From CAINDZ01 sp041908585 (GTDB taxonomy: Bacteria; Krumholzibacteriota; Krumholzibacteriia; LZORAL124-64-63), in assembly GCA_041908585.1 (NCBI GenBank), contig JAYRFB010000023.1:1-31499 (forward strand): a stretch of 31,499 bases of DNA, written 5' to 3'. Of the stretch, positions 23,986 through 31,499 are shown in pieces. The translations under genes were made by a program, and so were the position numbers. Below the pieces are notes generated by a model, which was not told the origin of the DNA, did not search any database, and was given only the letters and a program-made list of their open reading frames with translations. Position 1 is the first letter of the stretch. The number at the start of each line of letters is the position of its first letter.

Positions 23986-24447
23986 TCAGCGTTGCGACGA
24001 CCAGTGGATGGCGCGCAGTCGCCAGGCGCCGTCGCGCCGCGACAGGGTCAGCAGCTCCGCTCCGGCCGCATCGACCTCGCGTCCGTGCCAGGTGCCGCGA
24101 CAGGCGGTCGTGGCCCACAGCCAGGCGACATCACCCTCCTGGCGGACTCCCCTCACCACGCGCTCATTGGCCATCGCGCGCGCGAACTCGATGTCCGCCG
24201 CGAGGTGGTGTGCCTCGTACTCGGCGCGCGATTCCAGGGCGCCACCTTCCATCACCACCGCATCGTCGGCGAGCAGGGCCATGGCGGCGGCGGCGTCAGC
24301 GGCAGCCAGGGCCTCATGGAAAGCGGCGGCGGCGGCCGCGATGGCGACCGAATCCGGCGCGACAGGCGACGGCGGCATGGTGGTTGCGTGGCTCGCGGTC
24401 GAGCAGGCGGTGCACAGCACCAGGACCGCAGCGATAGCAGACTTCAT
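23986..24447 (-). CDS. NTF2-like (DUF4440/SnoaL-type) lipoprotein
   Basis: 153 residues. MKSAIAAVLVLCTACSTA is a lipoprotein-type signal with C15 as the probable modified cysteine (Cys at -3 is atypical). The mature part follows the NTF2 pattern: SVAIAAAAAAFHEALAAADAAAAMALLADDAVVMEGG, ESRAEYEAHHLAADIEFARAM, then strands ending LLTLSRRDGAWRLRAIHWSS. No enzymatic residues can be assigned with confidence. AAGGGGG lies six to seven bases before ATG. It is on the same strand as, and downstream of, the four-helix membrane protein gene across 77 bases. A second NTF2-like exported gene lies at 19573-20058, but the two are not close copies. Confidence 0.85.
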   Translation of the reverse strand: MKSAIAAVLVLCTACSTASHATTMPPSPVAPDSVAIAAAAAAFHEALAAADAAAAMALLADDAVVMEGGALESRAEYEAHHLAADIEFARAMANERVVRGVRQEGDVAWLWATTACRGTWHGREVDAAGAELLTLSRRDGAWRLRAIHWSSQR

Positions 24448-24524
24448 GGAATTCCCCCTTCGACCGTCCTGACACAGCACCCCGCGTCCAGACGGGTCGG
24501 CGATGGCCATCACCTGCGGTCGCT

Positions 24525-25076
24525 TCACGCCGTGCTTCCGGCCGTGGCCGGCTGGCGGCGCGCCCGGCCCTCGCCCTTCTGCGGGGCCGCGGCGCTCAGC
24601 GACAGGGCCGCCACGCCCAGCGCCACACAGAAGCACCAGCCGCCCGGCAGCAGCCGCAACTGTGGCCCGCCGGTGGCGCTGGCGGCGGCGCGCAGGCCCA
24701 GCACGAACACGATCCCCAGCGCGGCGATCATCCAGCCCCGCCACCGCAGCCAGGCCATGGCCGCGCGCAGGGGGGCGGGCTGCGCGCGCGGCGGCAGCCA
24801 GGCGGCCAGCAGCGCCGCCAGCAGCAGAGCCAGCGGCAGCACGACGATGACGAGGTTCACCAGCACGACGTTCAGCAGCGGCTGCTTGTCGGCGACGTGG
24901 GCCAGGAACTCGAGCAGCGTCAGGTTGCGCGAGAAGGGGATGGCCAGCAGTCGGATGGTGCCGTGCACGAAATCCAGCACCAGCGTGGCCGCGTAGAGCG
25001 CCAGCGCGAGCACGGTCAGCGGCCGCGCCAGCCGCCTGGCGGTGGCAGTGTCCATCAAGCCGAAGACACGACGCAT
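24525..25076 (-). CDS. Hypothetical four-helix inner membrane protein
   Basis: 183 residues, not recognised. Four hydrophobic segments are visible: LTVLALALYAATLVLDFV, LLNVVLVNLVIVVLPLALLL (extending through LAALLAAWL), GWMIAALGIVFVLGL and GWCFCVALGVAALSL. A polar loop SRNLTLLEFLAHVADKQ lies between the first two. The start at ATG 25076 is supported by GGGAGG six to seven bases upstream; an internal ATG 21 bases later is less likely. It follows the outer-membrane protein gene, with a strong hairpin (25100-25124) in the gap. A -10-like TATATT on this strand lies just upstream of that hairpin, so it may have its own promoter. Confidence 0.75.
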   Translation of the reverse strand: MRRVFGLMDTATARRLARPLTVLALALYAATLVLDFVHGTIRLLAIPFSRNLTLLEFLAHVADKQPLLNVVLVNLVIVVLPLALLLAALLAAWLPPRAQPAPLRAAMAWLRWRGWMIAALGIVFVLGLRAAASATGGPQLRLLPGGWCFCVALGVAALSLSAAAPQKGEGRARRQPATAGSTA

Positions 25077-25099
25077 GCAGGCCCTCCCGGGCGTGGACG

Positions 25100-25124
25100 C
25101 GGGGGCGCCTTCGCGGCGCCCCCG
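25100..25124 (-). terminator. Strong hairpin downstream of the outer-membrane protein gene
   Basis: CGGGGGCGCC and GGCGCCCCCG form a perfect ten-base-pair stem with the five-base loop GCGAA on the minus strand. It is 28 bases past the stop of the beta-barrel gene and 24 bases before the next start. It most likely ends the beta-barrel transcript, although no T tract follows; it could alternatively sit in the leader of the membrane protein gene. Confidence 0.55.
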
Positions 25125-25151
25125 GCTCACGAATATACGCCGCCCTGCGGC

Positions 25152-25646
25152 CTACCGGAAGTTGAAGCCGACGGTGAACTTGATGTCGGGCGAGTCCGCT
25201 GCGCCCAGCTTCATCTCCAGGAACAGTTCGTTCCCGGCCGCGAGCCGGCGGCTCATGCCCCCCAGGAAGTTCACGCCCACCTCGGTCTCGGAGTTGTCGC
25301 GGGGGCTGCCGTTGTCGTCCCAGCTGTAGAAGTTCAGGCCCAGGCCACCGCCGACGTAGAAGCCCCAGTGAGAGCGGTTGCGGCGGTCGAACTTGTAGAC
25401 CAGCTCGGGATTCAGGGCCACCAGCGTCAGGTCGTCCCCGAAGCCGATCTCCACGTTGGGGATGAACCAGCCGTCGGTGAACAGCTCGCCCGCGTTCAGG
25501 TGCGCGCCGATGTGCACCTGGTCGGGATCGATCGTCATGCCGCCGCGCAGGCCCCAGGTCGACTGCGCCTGGGCGGCGCCGGCAGCGCAGGTGAGCACGA
25601 GCGCGAGCGCAAGCGCGGCCCGCGCGCACGGGAAGGTCCTCTTCAT
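25152..25646 (-). CDS. Small outer-membrane beta-barrel protein
   Basis: 164 residues. A signal peptide (ALALALVLTCAAGAAQAQ) precedes a mature protein built of alternating amphipathic strands: WGLRGGMTIDPDQVHIGAHL, FIPNVEIGFGDDLTLVALNPELVYKFD, HWGFYVGGGLGLNFYSWD, EVGVNFLGGMSRRL, LFLEMKLG and IKFTVGFNFR. It has the look of an eight-stranded barrel and ends in Phe-Arg, close to the usual aromatic C-terminal signature. Resembles the OmpW/OmpA-barrel-like porin-fold proteins; ligand unknown. AAGGAG lies nine bases before ATG. The 218 bases upstream hold a palindrome and a short tandem repeat. Confidence 0.82.
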   Translation of the reverse strand: MKRTFPCARAALALALVLTCAAGAAQAQSTWGLRGGMTIDPDQVHIGAHLNAGELFTDGWFIPNVEIGFGDDLTLVALNPELVYKFDRRNRSHWGFYVGGGLGLNFYSWDDNGSPRDNSETEVGVNFLGGMSRRLAAGNELFLEMKLGAADSPDIKFTVGFNFR

Positions 25647-25706
25647 CGTGGTCGACTCCTTGTTCGGGCTGCTTCTCTGCCGGGAGCAGCCGCACCGACG
25701 CGTGGC

Positions 25707-25734
25707 GCGGTGCGGTGCGGTGCGATGCGATGCG
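25707..25734. repeat. Pentamer tandem repeat
   Basis: GCGGT three times, then GCGAT twice, then GCG: 5.6 copies of a five-base unit, 60-90 bases upstream of the beta-barrel start. Outside coding sequence. Length change would move the upstream palindrome relative to the gene, as in phase-variable promoters, but no promoter was located. Confidence 0.7.
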
Positions 25735-25754
25735 CGGTCCGGCTTCCGGCGACG

Positions 25755-25768
25755 GTTGACCGGTCAAC
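25755..25768. promoter_or_regulatory. 14-bp perfect palindrome, candidate operator
   Basis: GTTGACCGGTCAAC is fully self-complementary and lies about 110 bases upstream of the beta-barrel gene and 97 bases past the stop of the radical SAM gene. It is less GC-rich than its surroundings, which makes a binding site more plausible than chance. Confidence 0.4.
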
Positions 25769-25864
25769 GATCGTGGCGGGCGGCACCGCGTCACCCCATC
25801 CGCCCACGATAACCACGCCGGCGCGCGCCGACAATGCGACAGCGCGACAACGCGTCACCCGCGA

Positions 25865-27196
25865 TCAGCGCCGGCCGTGGCAGTGCTTCACCTTGCGGCC
25901 GCTGCCGCAGGGGCAGGGCCCGTTCCGCGAGGTCGCGGCCACGGCGGCGGCCAGTCGTGCGTCGTGCCGCGCCGCCTCGGCCATGGCGCCGGCCGGCGCG
26001 CGACCGGCACCCAGCTCGCCGGCCATGAATGCCAGCCACGGGTCGATATGCCGGAAGAAGGCGAGGTATCCCTCGCAGAGGTGGTTGAGGCCGGGCTCGC
26101 CGTCCGATGTCGTCGCGAACCTGTCCTTCGGGCAGCCGCCCTGGCAGTAGGCGAGCACGTCGCAGCGCCGGCACTGTCCCGGCAGCGAATCCTGCTTGGC
26201 ACGTCCGAACGCGCGCTGGGCCGGGCCGGCCACCAGGTCCGCCAGCGGCGTGTCGAGGATGTTGCCCAGGCGGTGACCGGGCTCCACGTAGTGGTCGCAG
26301 CTGTAGAGATCGCCGTTGTGCTCGAGGGCCGGCGCGTCGCCGCAGGTCGGCGCGTGGATGCACAGTTCATGACGGCCGAACCTGGCCGCCAGCGCCACGT
26401 CGAAGGCCTGGACGAAGACGGAGCCGACATCGTGCCGCAGCCACTCGTCGAACACGGCGATCAGGAACCGGCCCCAGGCCGGCCCGCTCACCGAGCGCGG
26501 CGCCGCCCGGTGACCCGCCTGCGTGTAAAGCGGTCGTGGCGCCCCCGCGGTGGAGCCCCAGCCCTCGGCGGCGCGGGCCGCCTGGTCGTCGGTCACGCGC
26601 TCGACCACGGGGATGAACTGAAGGTGGCGGGCGCCCAGGTCGTCGCGGAAGAAGCGGTAGATCGGCAAAGCATGCGCGGCATTGTCATTGTGTACGGTAC
26701 ACAGAATATTGGTCTGGACGCCGTGACGCTGCAGGTGGTCCCAACCGGCGCGGACCTGGTCGAACGATCCGGAGCCGCCCTTGGTGAGGCGGTGCCGGTC
26801 GTGGAGCTCGCGGGGGCCGTCCAGGCTGACCCCAACCAGGAACGCGTTGTCGTGGAAGAACCTGGCCCAGTCGTCGTCCAGGCGGGTGGCGTTCGTCTGG
26901 ATCGTATACAGTACACGCTGGCCCGGGCGCCGCCCGGATTCGGCCAGCGACACCGCCTTCTCGAAATGCGGCAGGCCCATCAGCGTCGGCTCGCCGCCTT
27001 GCCAGGCCAGCACCACGTCGCCGTCCGGATGCGCCTCCAGGAGCTGGCGCACCCAGGCCTCGAGCACGGCATCGTCCATGCGGAACCGGCTGCCCGGGTA
27101 GAGCTGCTCCTTCGAGAGGAAGAAGCAGTACGAGCAGTCCAGGTTGCAGGTGGCGCCCGTCGGCTTGGCCAGCAGGTGGAAGGTGCGTTGGTCCAT
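25865..27196 (-). CDS. Radical SAM/SPASM enzyme of the anaerobic sulfatase maturase family with SEC-C tail
   Basis: 443 residues. The radical SAM cluster ligands are C17, C21 and C24 in TCNLDCSYC. The following LAWQGGEPTLMGL, TIQTNATRLDD and VGVSLDGPRELHDRHR are hallmarks of the anSME/chp family. The SPASM region carries auxiliary-cluster cysteines: CIHAPTCGDAPALEHNGDLYSCDH and LPGQCRRCDVLAYCQGGCPKDRF. anSMEs oxidise a Cys or Ser of a target sulfatase to formylglycine; no sulfatase gene is in this window, so the target may be elsewhere or different. The last 20 residues form a SEC-C metal-binding motif, GPCPCGSGRKVKHCH, as at the end of SecA. No ribosome site precedes ATG 27196. Confidence 0.92.
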   Translation of the reverse strand: MDQRTFHLLAKPTGATCNLDCSYCFFLSKEQLYPGSRFRMDDAVLEAWVRQLLEAHPDGDVVLAWQGGEPTLMGLPHFEKAVSLAESGRRPGQRVLYTIQTNATRLDDDWARFFHDNAFLVGVSLDGPRELHDRHRLTKGGSGSFDQVRAGWDHLQRHGVQTNILCTVHNDNAAHALPIYRFFRDDLGARHLQFIPVVERVTDDQAARAAEGWGSTAGAPRPLYTQAGHRAAPRSVSGPAWGRFLIAVFDEWLRHDVGSVFVQAFDVALAARFGRHELCIHAPTCGDAPALEHNGDLYSCDHYVEPGHRLGNILDTPLADLVAGPAQRAFGRAKQDSLPGQCRRCDVLAYCQGGCPKDRFATTSDGEPGLNHLCEGYLAFFRHIDPWLAFMAGELGAGRAPAGAMAEAARHDARLAAAVAATSRNGPCPCGSGRKVKHCHGRR

Positions 27197-27202
27197 GGGG
27201 AG

Positions 27203-27208
27203 AGTGTA
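27203..27208 (-). promoter_or_regulatory. -10 element of a probable leaderless transcript
   Basis: On the minus strand TACACT is followed by six bases (CTCCCC) and then the ATG of the radical SAM gene. With no Shine-Dalgarno sequence, this spacing suggests transcription starting at or next to the start codon. No convincing -35 box was seen. Confidence 0.45.
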
Positions 27209-27296
27209 CCGCAGCCACGGGCCCAAGGGACACACCGCGACGCACGGCAGGCCCGGCTTCGCATGCAGGCGGTGACCGCCGCCGGCAGGCGTCCGG

Positions 27297-28474
<1,178 letters not shown>

Positions 28475-28478
<4 letters not shown>

Positions 28479-28822
28479 GCGGTCGGGCCTGCCTGGCGGC
28501 CGAGCTGTTCCAGCTCCCGGGCCAGGAACGCCGTCAGGCTGCCGCAGACCACGTCGCACAGCTCGAAGACGCGGCTGTCGGCCACCGAGTAGTAGACGAA
28601 CATGCCCTGCCGTCGCCGCTGGACCAGGCCGCCCCGCAGCAGCAGCTGCAGGTGCTTGGACACGCTGGCCTGCCCGGCGCCCGTGGCCTGGACCAGGTCC
28701 GCCACGGACAGCTCGCCGGCCTCGAGGGTCTGCAGGAGGCGCAGCCGGACAGGGTCGCCAAGGAGTCGAAAGCGCTCCGCGACCAGCTCCAATGTCTTGT
28801 CGTTCAACACTTTGCCTGACAT
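28475..28822 (-). CDS. ArsR/SmtB-family transcriptional regulator
   Basis: 115 residues. Winged helix-turn-helix of the ArsR family: ERFRLLGDPVRLRLLQTLEAG, then the recognition helix region QATGAGQASVSKHLQLLLRGG and wing RRRQGMFVYYSV. C89 and C93 (ELCDVVCGSL) in the last helix form a possible metal, oxyanion or thiol-redox sensing pair. ATG 28822 has AAGGAG nine bases upstream. It is first in an operon with chrA, and its promoter region is shared with the divergent efflux operon, so it probably represses chrA and may control both. Confidence 0.93.
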
Positions 28823-28862
28823 CGCGCGTCTCTCCTTCAGAAGCCCTTGACGACGTCGATGA

Positions 28863-28880
28863 AATCTAATATATTCGATT
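28863..28880. promoter_or_regulatory. Candidate ArsR operator over the -10 box
   Basis: AATCTAATATATTCGATT is an imperfect palindrome in which 16 of 18 positions are symmetric. It covers the -10 element of the arsR promoter. ArsR/SmtB proteins typically bind AT-rich imperfect dyads in this position. Confidence 0.55.
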
Positions 28881-28896
28881 ATGTGCATATGGTCAA
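28868..28896 (-). promoter_or_regulatory. Promoter of arsR-chrA
   Basis: Minus-strand -35 TTGACC (complement of 28891-28896) and -10 TATATT (complement of 28868-28873) are separated by exactly 17 bases. This is the best sigma-70-type promoter in the window. The predicted transcription start is near 28861, giving a leader of about 40 bases. Confidence 0.75.
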
Positions 28897-28897
28897 T

Positions 28898-28920
28898 AGG
28901 CCATGAAGTAAGTATGGCCT
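28898..28920. promoter_or_regulatory. Second dyad between arsR and the efflux operon
   Basis: AGGCCAT and ATGGCCT form a perfect seven-base inverted repeat with a nine-base spacer, starting two bases beyond the -35 of arsR on the side of the efflux genes. The sequence is unlike the AT-rich dyad, so a different regulator or a second site is possible. Confidence 0.5.
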
Positions 28921-28996
28921 CGAAACGCAGAAGGCGCAAGAGGGTGCGAACAAGAGGGCGGACATGCCCGGGCCCCTGACGACGGAAGGTTGGACC

Positions 28997-30379
28997 ATGA
29001 GCAGAACGGATTCATGGGCACCGGCGGTGCTGGCGGCGCTGGTGCTGCTGTCGGCAACCGCGGTCGCGACCGCGGCCGACGATGCGTCGCCGGCCGCCGG
29101 GAAGTTGTCGCTGCCGCAGGCCGTGGAACTGGCCCTGCGCAGCAGCCCGATGGTGCTGCAGGCGCAGGCGCAGCAGGAGCAGGCCGCCGCCGGCAGGCGC
29201 GAGGCGGGCGCGATGAGGCTGCCGCACCTGCAGGTGCGCGAGGTGGCGCTGCGCACGGACTCGCCGGCCGACGCCTTCGGCCTGCAGCTGATGCAGGAGC
29301 GCTTCAGCTTCCCGGCGTTCACGATGAGCGACCCGAACAACCCGGAGCCGCTGAACAACTACGCGACCGAGTTCGAGGCCTCGTGGCCGGTGTTCACCGG
29401 CGGCCGCGTGATGGCGGGCATCGGGCAGGCCGACCGCATGGCGACCGCCGCGCAGGCGGTCAGCGCGCACACTCAGGAGGCCGTCGCGCTGGCCACCGCC
29501 TCCGCCTACATGGACGCGGTGCTGGCGCAGCGCGCCGTCGAGCTGGCCGAGCGCGCCTACGCCACGACGAAGAAGCATGTCGACCAGGCGCAGGCCTTCT
29601 TCGACGCCGGCATGATGGTCGAGAGCGACCTCCTGCAGGCGCAGGTGCAGCTGGCGCGCATGGAGGAGAAGGTCATCAGCGTGCGCAATGGCGCGCGCCT
29701 GGCCCGCGCCGGCCTGTTCCGCGTGATGGGCATCGCGCAGGACGCGGCGTACGAGCTGGATCCCGCCGTGGCCGAGGTGCAGCCGCGCGAGGTGGCGCTG
29801 GCCGAGGCGCTGGACGGCGCCCGCGGGCGCCGCAACGACGTGAAGGCCGTGGCCGCGCAGGTCGATGCTGCTCGTTTGGGAGTGAAGCGCGCGCAGGGCG
29901 AGTACCTGCCCGAGGTCTTCGTCATGGGCAAGTACGCGCTGAACGCCGACAACGTGTTCGGCGACGACGGCGAAAGCTTCACGCTGATGGCGATGGCGCG
30001 CTGGAACCTGTGGAACTGGGGCCAGACCCGCGCCCGCGTCAGCGGCGCCCGCGCCCAGCACACGGCCGCGCAGCAGGCGCAGCGTTCGCACGACCACCAG
30101 GTCGAGTTCGAGGTGCGCCAGGCCTGGCAGCAGGTCGAGGAGGCGCGCGCCCGCCACGCCGTGGCCCGCGGCGCCGTTGCCCAGGCCGAGAAGGCGCTGC
30201 AGATCCTCGAGTCCCGCTTCGAGCAGGGCGTCGCGCGCGTCACCGACCTGCTGGACGCCGAGACGATGCTCGACGACGCGCGCGTGCGCGAGCTGAACGC
30301 AGGCTTCGACCTGCGCCGCGCCGCCCGCACCCTCGATTTCGCCGTTGGTCTTCCCCCTGTTCCGGAGGTTTCGCGATGA
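28997..30379 (+). CDS. TolC-family outer membrane efflux protein
   Basis: 460 residues with a signal peptide (PAVLAALVLLSATAVATA). The outer membrane factor pattern is present twice: LSLPQAVELALRSSPMVLQAQAQ near the N-terminus, long alpha-helical segments around 155-225 (TASAYMDAVLAQRAVELAERAY), and 275-430 including RRNDVKAVAAQVDAARLGVK and the final QVEFEVRQAWQQVEEARARH. ATG 28997 is preferred over an upstream in-frame ATG because it gives the signal peptide and has GAAGG just upstream. It forms the outer-membrane channel of a tripartite pump with the next two genes; its stop overlaps the adaptor start (ATGA). Confidence 0.94.
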   Translation: MSRTDSWAPAVLAALVLLSATAVATAADDASPAAGKLSLPQAVELALRSSPMVLQAQAQQEQAAAGRREAGAMRLPHLQVREVALRTDSPADAFGLQLMQERFSFPAFTMSDPNNPEPLNNYATEFEASWPVFTGGRVMAGIGQADRMATAAQAVSAHTQEAVALATASAYMDAVLAQRAVELAERAYATTKKHVDQAQAFFDAGMMVESDLLQAQVQLARMEEKVISVRNGARLARAGLFRVMGIAQDAAYELDPAVAEVQPREVALAEALDGARGRRNDVKAVAAQVDAARLGVKRAQGEYLPEVFVMGKYALNADNVFGDDGESFTLMAMARWNLWNWGQTRARVSGARAQHTAAQQAQRSHDHQVEFEVRQAWQQVEEARARHAVARGAVAQAEKALQILESRFEQGVARVTDLLDAETMLDDARVRELNAGFDLRRAARTLDFAVGLPPVPEVSR

Positions 30380-31461
30380 AGCGCAGCGCGCTCACCATCA
30401 CCGCGGCCGTCATGACGGCCGCCGCCCTCCTGGCCGCCGCCGGCTGCCAGGGCGGGCACAAGCAGGCGCACCAGGAGGCCGGCGCGCCGGTCGCCGTGCG
30501 CACCGTCGCCGTGGCGCCTGCCGCCGTGGCCGACCAGGTCGAGGTCACCGGCTCGCTGCACGGCGCGCGCGAGGCCGTGCTCTCGGCCAAGGTCATGGGC
30601 ACGGTCACCGCGATCCGCAAGACGGCCGGCGAGACCGTGCGCCGCGGCGAGGTCGTGATCGTGCTGGATGACCGCGAGGTGGCCGGCAACATCGCCCAGG
30701 CCGAGGGCGCGCTGGCACAGGCCAAGGCCGCCGCCGCGCTGGCGGGCTCGAACCTGCAGCGCTTCGAGCAGCTCAAGGAGAAGGGCGCCGCCTCGCAGCT
30801 GGAGCTGGACCAGGCCCGCTACGCCCACGAGACCGCGCAGGGCGCCGTGCGCCAGGCCGAGGGCGCCGTCTCGGCCGCGGGCAGCTACCGCGCCTCGGCA
30901 CAGGTGCCGGCGCCGTTCGACGGGCAGATCGTCGACCGCATGATCGAGGTGGGCGACATGGCCGCTCCCGGCCGCCCGCTGATGAAGGTGGAGGACGTCA
31001 GCTCGCTGCGCCTGCATGTCTCGCTGGCCGAGACCCAGGTGAGCGCCGCGGTGGCCGGCGCCGCGGTGCGCGTGACCGTGCCCTCGCTGCCGGGCCGCGA
31101 GTGGACCGGCACGGTGGCCGAGGTGGTGCCCGCGGTGGACCCCGCGACGCGCACCCAGCTCGTGAAGATCGATTTGCCGCAGGACGGCGCGCTGCGCTCG
31201 GGCCTGTTCGCCCGCGCCCGCTTCACCACCGGCGAGCGCCAGGTGATCAGCATCCCCAAGAACGCGCTCGTGCGACGCGGCGGCCTGACCGGCGTCTACA
31301 TCGCCGACGGCAGCCGCGCCGCCTTCCGCCTGGTCGAGCTGTCCGATGCGCAGTCCGGCGACGTGATCGAGGTGCTGTCGGGCCTGAAGGCCGGCGACCG
31401 CGTCATCGTGCTGCCGCCCGCCACGCTGGTCGAGGGCTCGACGCTCGAGGTGCAGTCATGA
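30376..31461 (+). CDS. RND efflux periplasmic adaptor (membrane fusion) lipoprotein
   Basis: 361 residues. LLAAAGC is a good lipobox with C24 as the lipid-modified residue, anchoring the protein in the inner membrane. The lipoyl half-motifs (GTVTAIRKTAGETVRRGEVVIVLDD and APFDGQIVDRMIEVGDMAAPG) flank a coiled-coil hairpin (about 105-165). Beta-barrel and membrane-proximal domains follow, ending GLKAGDRVIVLPPATL. This is the HlyD/AcrA-type adaptor that joins the inner-membrane pump to the TolC-like channel. GGAGG lies eight bases upstream, and both ends overlap neighbouring genes by four bases, showing a tightly coupled operon. Confidence 0.95.
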   Translation: MKRSALTITAAVMTAAALLAAAGCQGGHKQAHQEAGAPVAVRTVAVAPAAVADQVEVTGSLHGAREAVLSAKVMGTVTAIRKTAGETVRRGEVVIVLDDREVAGNIAQAEGALAQAKAAAALAGSNLQRFEQLKEKGAASQLELDQARYAHETAQGAVRQAEGAVSAAGSYRASAQVPAPFDGQIVDRMIEVGDMAAPGRPLMKVEDVSSLRLHVSLAETQVSAAVAGAAVRVTVPSLPGREWTGTVAEVVPAVDPATRTQLVKIDLPQDGALRSGLFARARFTTGERQVISIPKNALVRRGGLTGVYIADGSRAAFRLVELSDAQSGDVIEVLSGLKAGDRVIVLPPATLVEGSTLEVQS

Positions 31462-31499
31462 GCCGCAGCACGCTGGGCCTGTCGGGACGCGTCGCGCGC
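31458..31499 (+). CDS. Start of a probable RND efflux permease (truncated by window edge)
   Basis: Fourteen codons, MSRSTLGLSGRVAR, starting at an ATG that overlaps the adaptor stop (ATGA). Position after a TolC-like channel and an adaptor, plus the G-L-x-G-R-x-A-R start that is common in one group of RND pumps, make the AcrB/CusA-type inner-membrane permease the expected product. Too short to judge substrate class. Confidence 0.65.
   Translation, partial: MSRSTLGLSGRVAR

Noticed and set aside
19573..24447. The two NTF2-like exported proteins as a recent duplication
   Set aside because: They share a fold pattern but little sequence, use different export signals (Tat versus lipoprotein) and lie in separate operons.

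Overview
The window is a very GC-rich, densely coded stretch of a Gram-negative chromosome. It carries lipoproteins, an outer-membrane beta-barrel, a TolC-type channel, an RND adaptor and type IV pilus minor pilins. A secreted nuclease-like protein ends in a FlgD-like/type IX-style tail containing PNPFNP. Together these point to a high-GC lineage of the FCB superphylum or a related candidate phylum (Krumholzibacteriota- or Eiseniibacteriota-like). That placement is inference from domain architecture, not a search result. No rRNA, tRNA, CRISPR array, insertion sequence or phage gene was seen; it reads as core chromosome with some accessory cargo.

Layout. 1-1188: 3' part of hflX. 1249-6603: type IV pilus tip cluster behind a strong sigma-54 promoter (FimT/GspH-like, PilV-like, PilW-like, PilX-like, PilY1-like, then a small exported unknown). 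6607-9240 (minus): esterase-like/phytase-like lipoprotein, TlpA-like thioredoxin and a DUF309 protein. 9337-10469 (plus): glycerophosphodiester phosphodiesterase and a cupin. 10548-12700 (minus): alkylation repair operon, an Ada-AlkA fusion followed by a separate Ogt. 12832-15977 (plus): GlpX-like protein with an altered active-site signature, coupled to a SulP-STAS-rhodanese fusion whose rhodanese cysteine is serine. 15996-16817 (minus): GAF protein with a four-cysteine tail, divergent from the secreted EEP-family protein (16980-18794). 18929-19506: vapBC. 19573-20597 (minus): DUF1697 gene and a Tat-exported NTF2-like protein. 20808-23947 (plus): periplasmic solute-binding protein overlapping a hybrid histidine kinase. 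23986-25646 (minus): NTF2-like lipoprotein, four-helix membrane protein and outer-membrane beta-barrel. 25865-27196 (minus): radical SAM anSME-type enzyme with a SEC-C tail, probably leaderless. 27297-28822 (minus): arsR-chrA, divergent from a TolC/adaptor/RND efflux operon that runs off the right edge.

Genes that appear to work together: the pilin/PilY1 block as a pilus-tip priming and adhesion complex; Ada-AlkA plus Ogt as a complete alkylation response; the solute-binding protein as a likely ligand subunit for the overlapping kinase; ArsR as a likely shared regulator of chrA and the efflux operon. The strongest candidates for undescribed biology are the GlpX-like/SulP-rhodanese pair (both enzymes altered at catalytic positions), the SBP-kinase pair, and the small exported protein at the end of the pilin operon.
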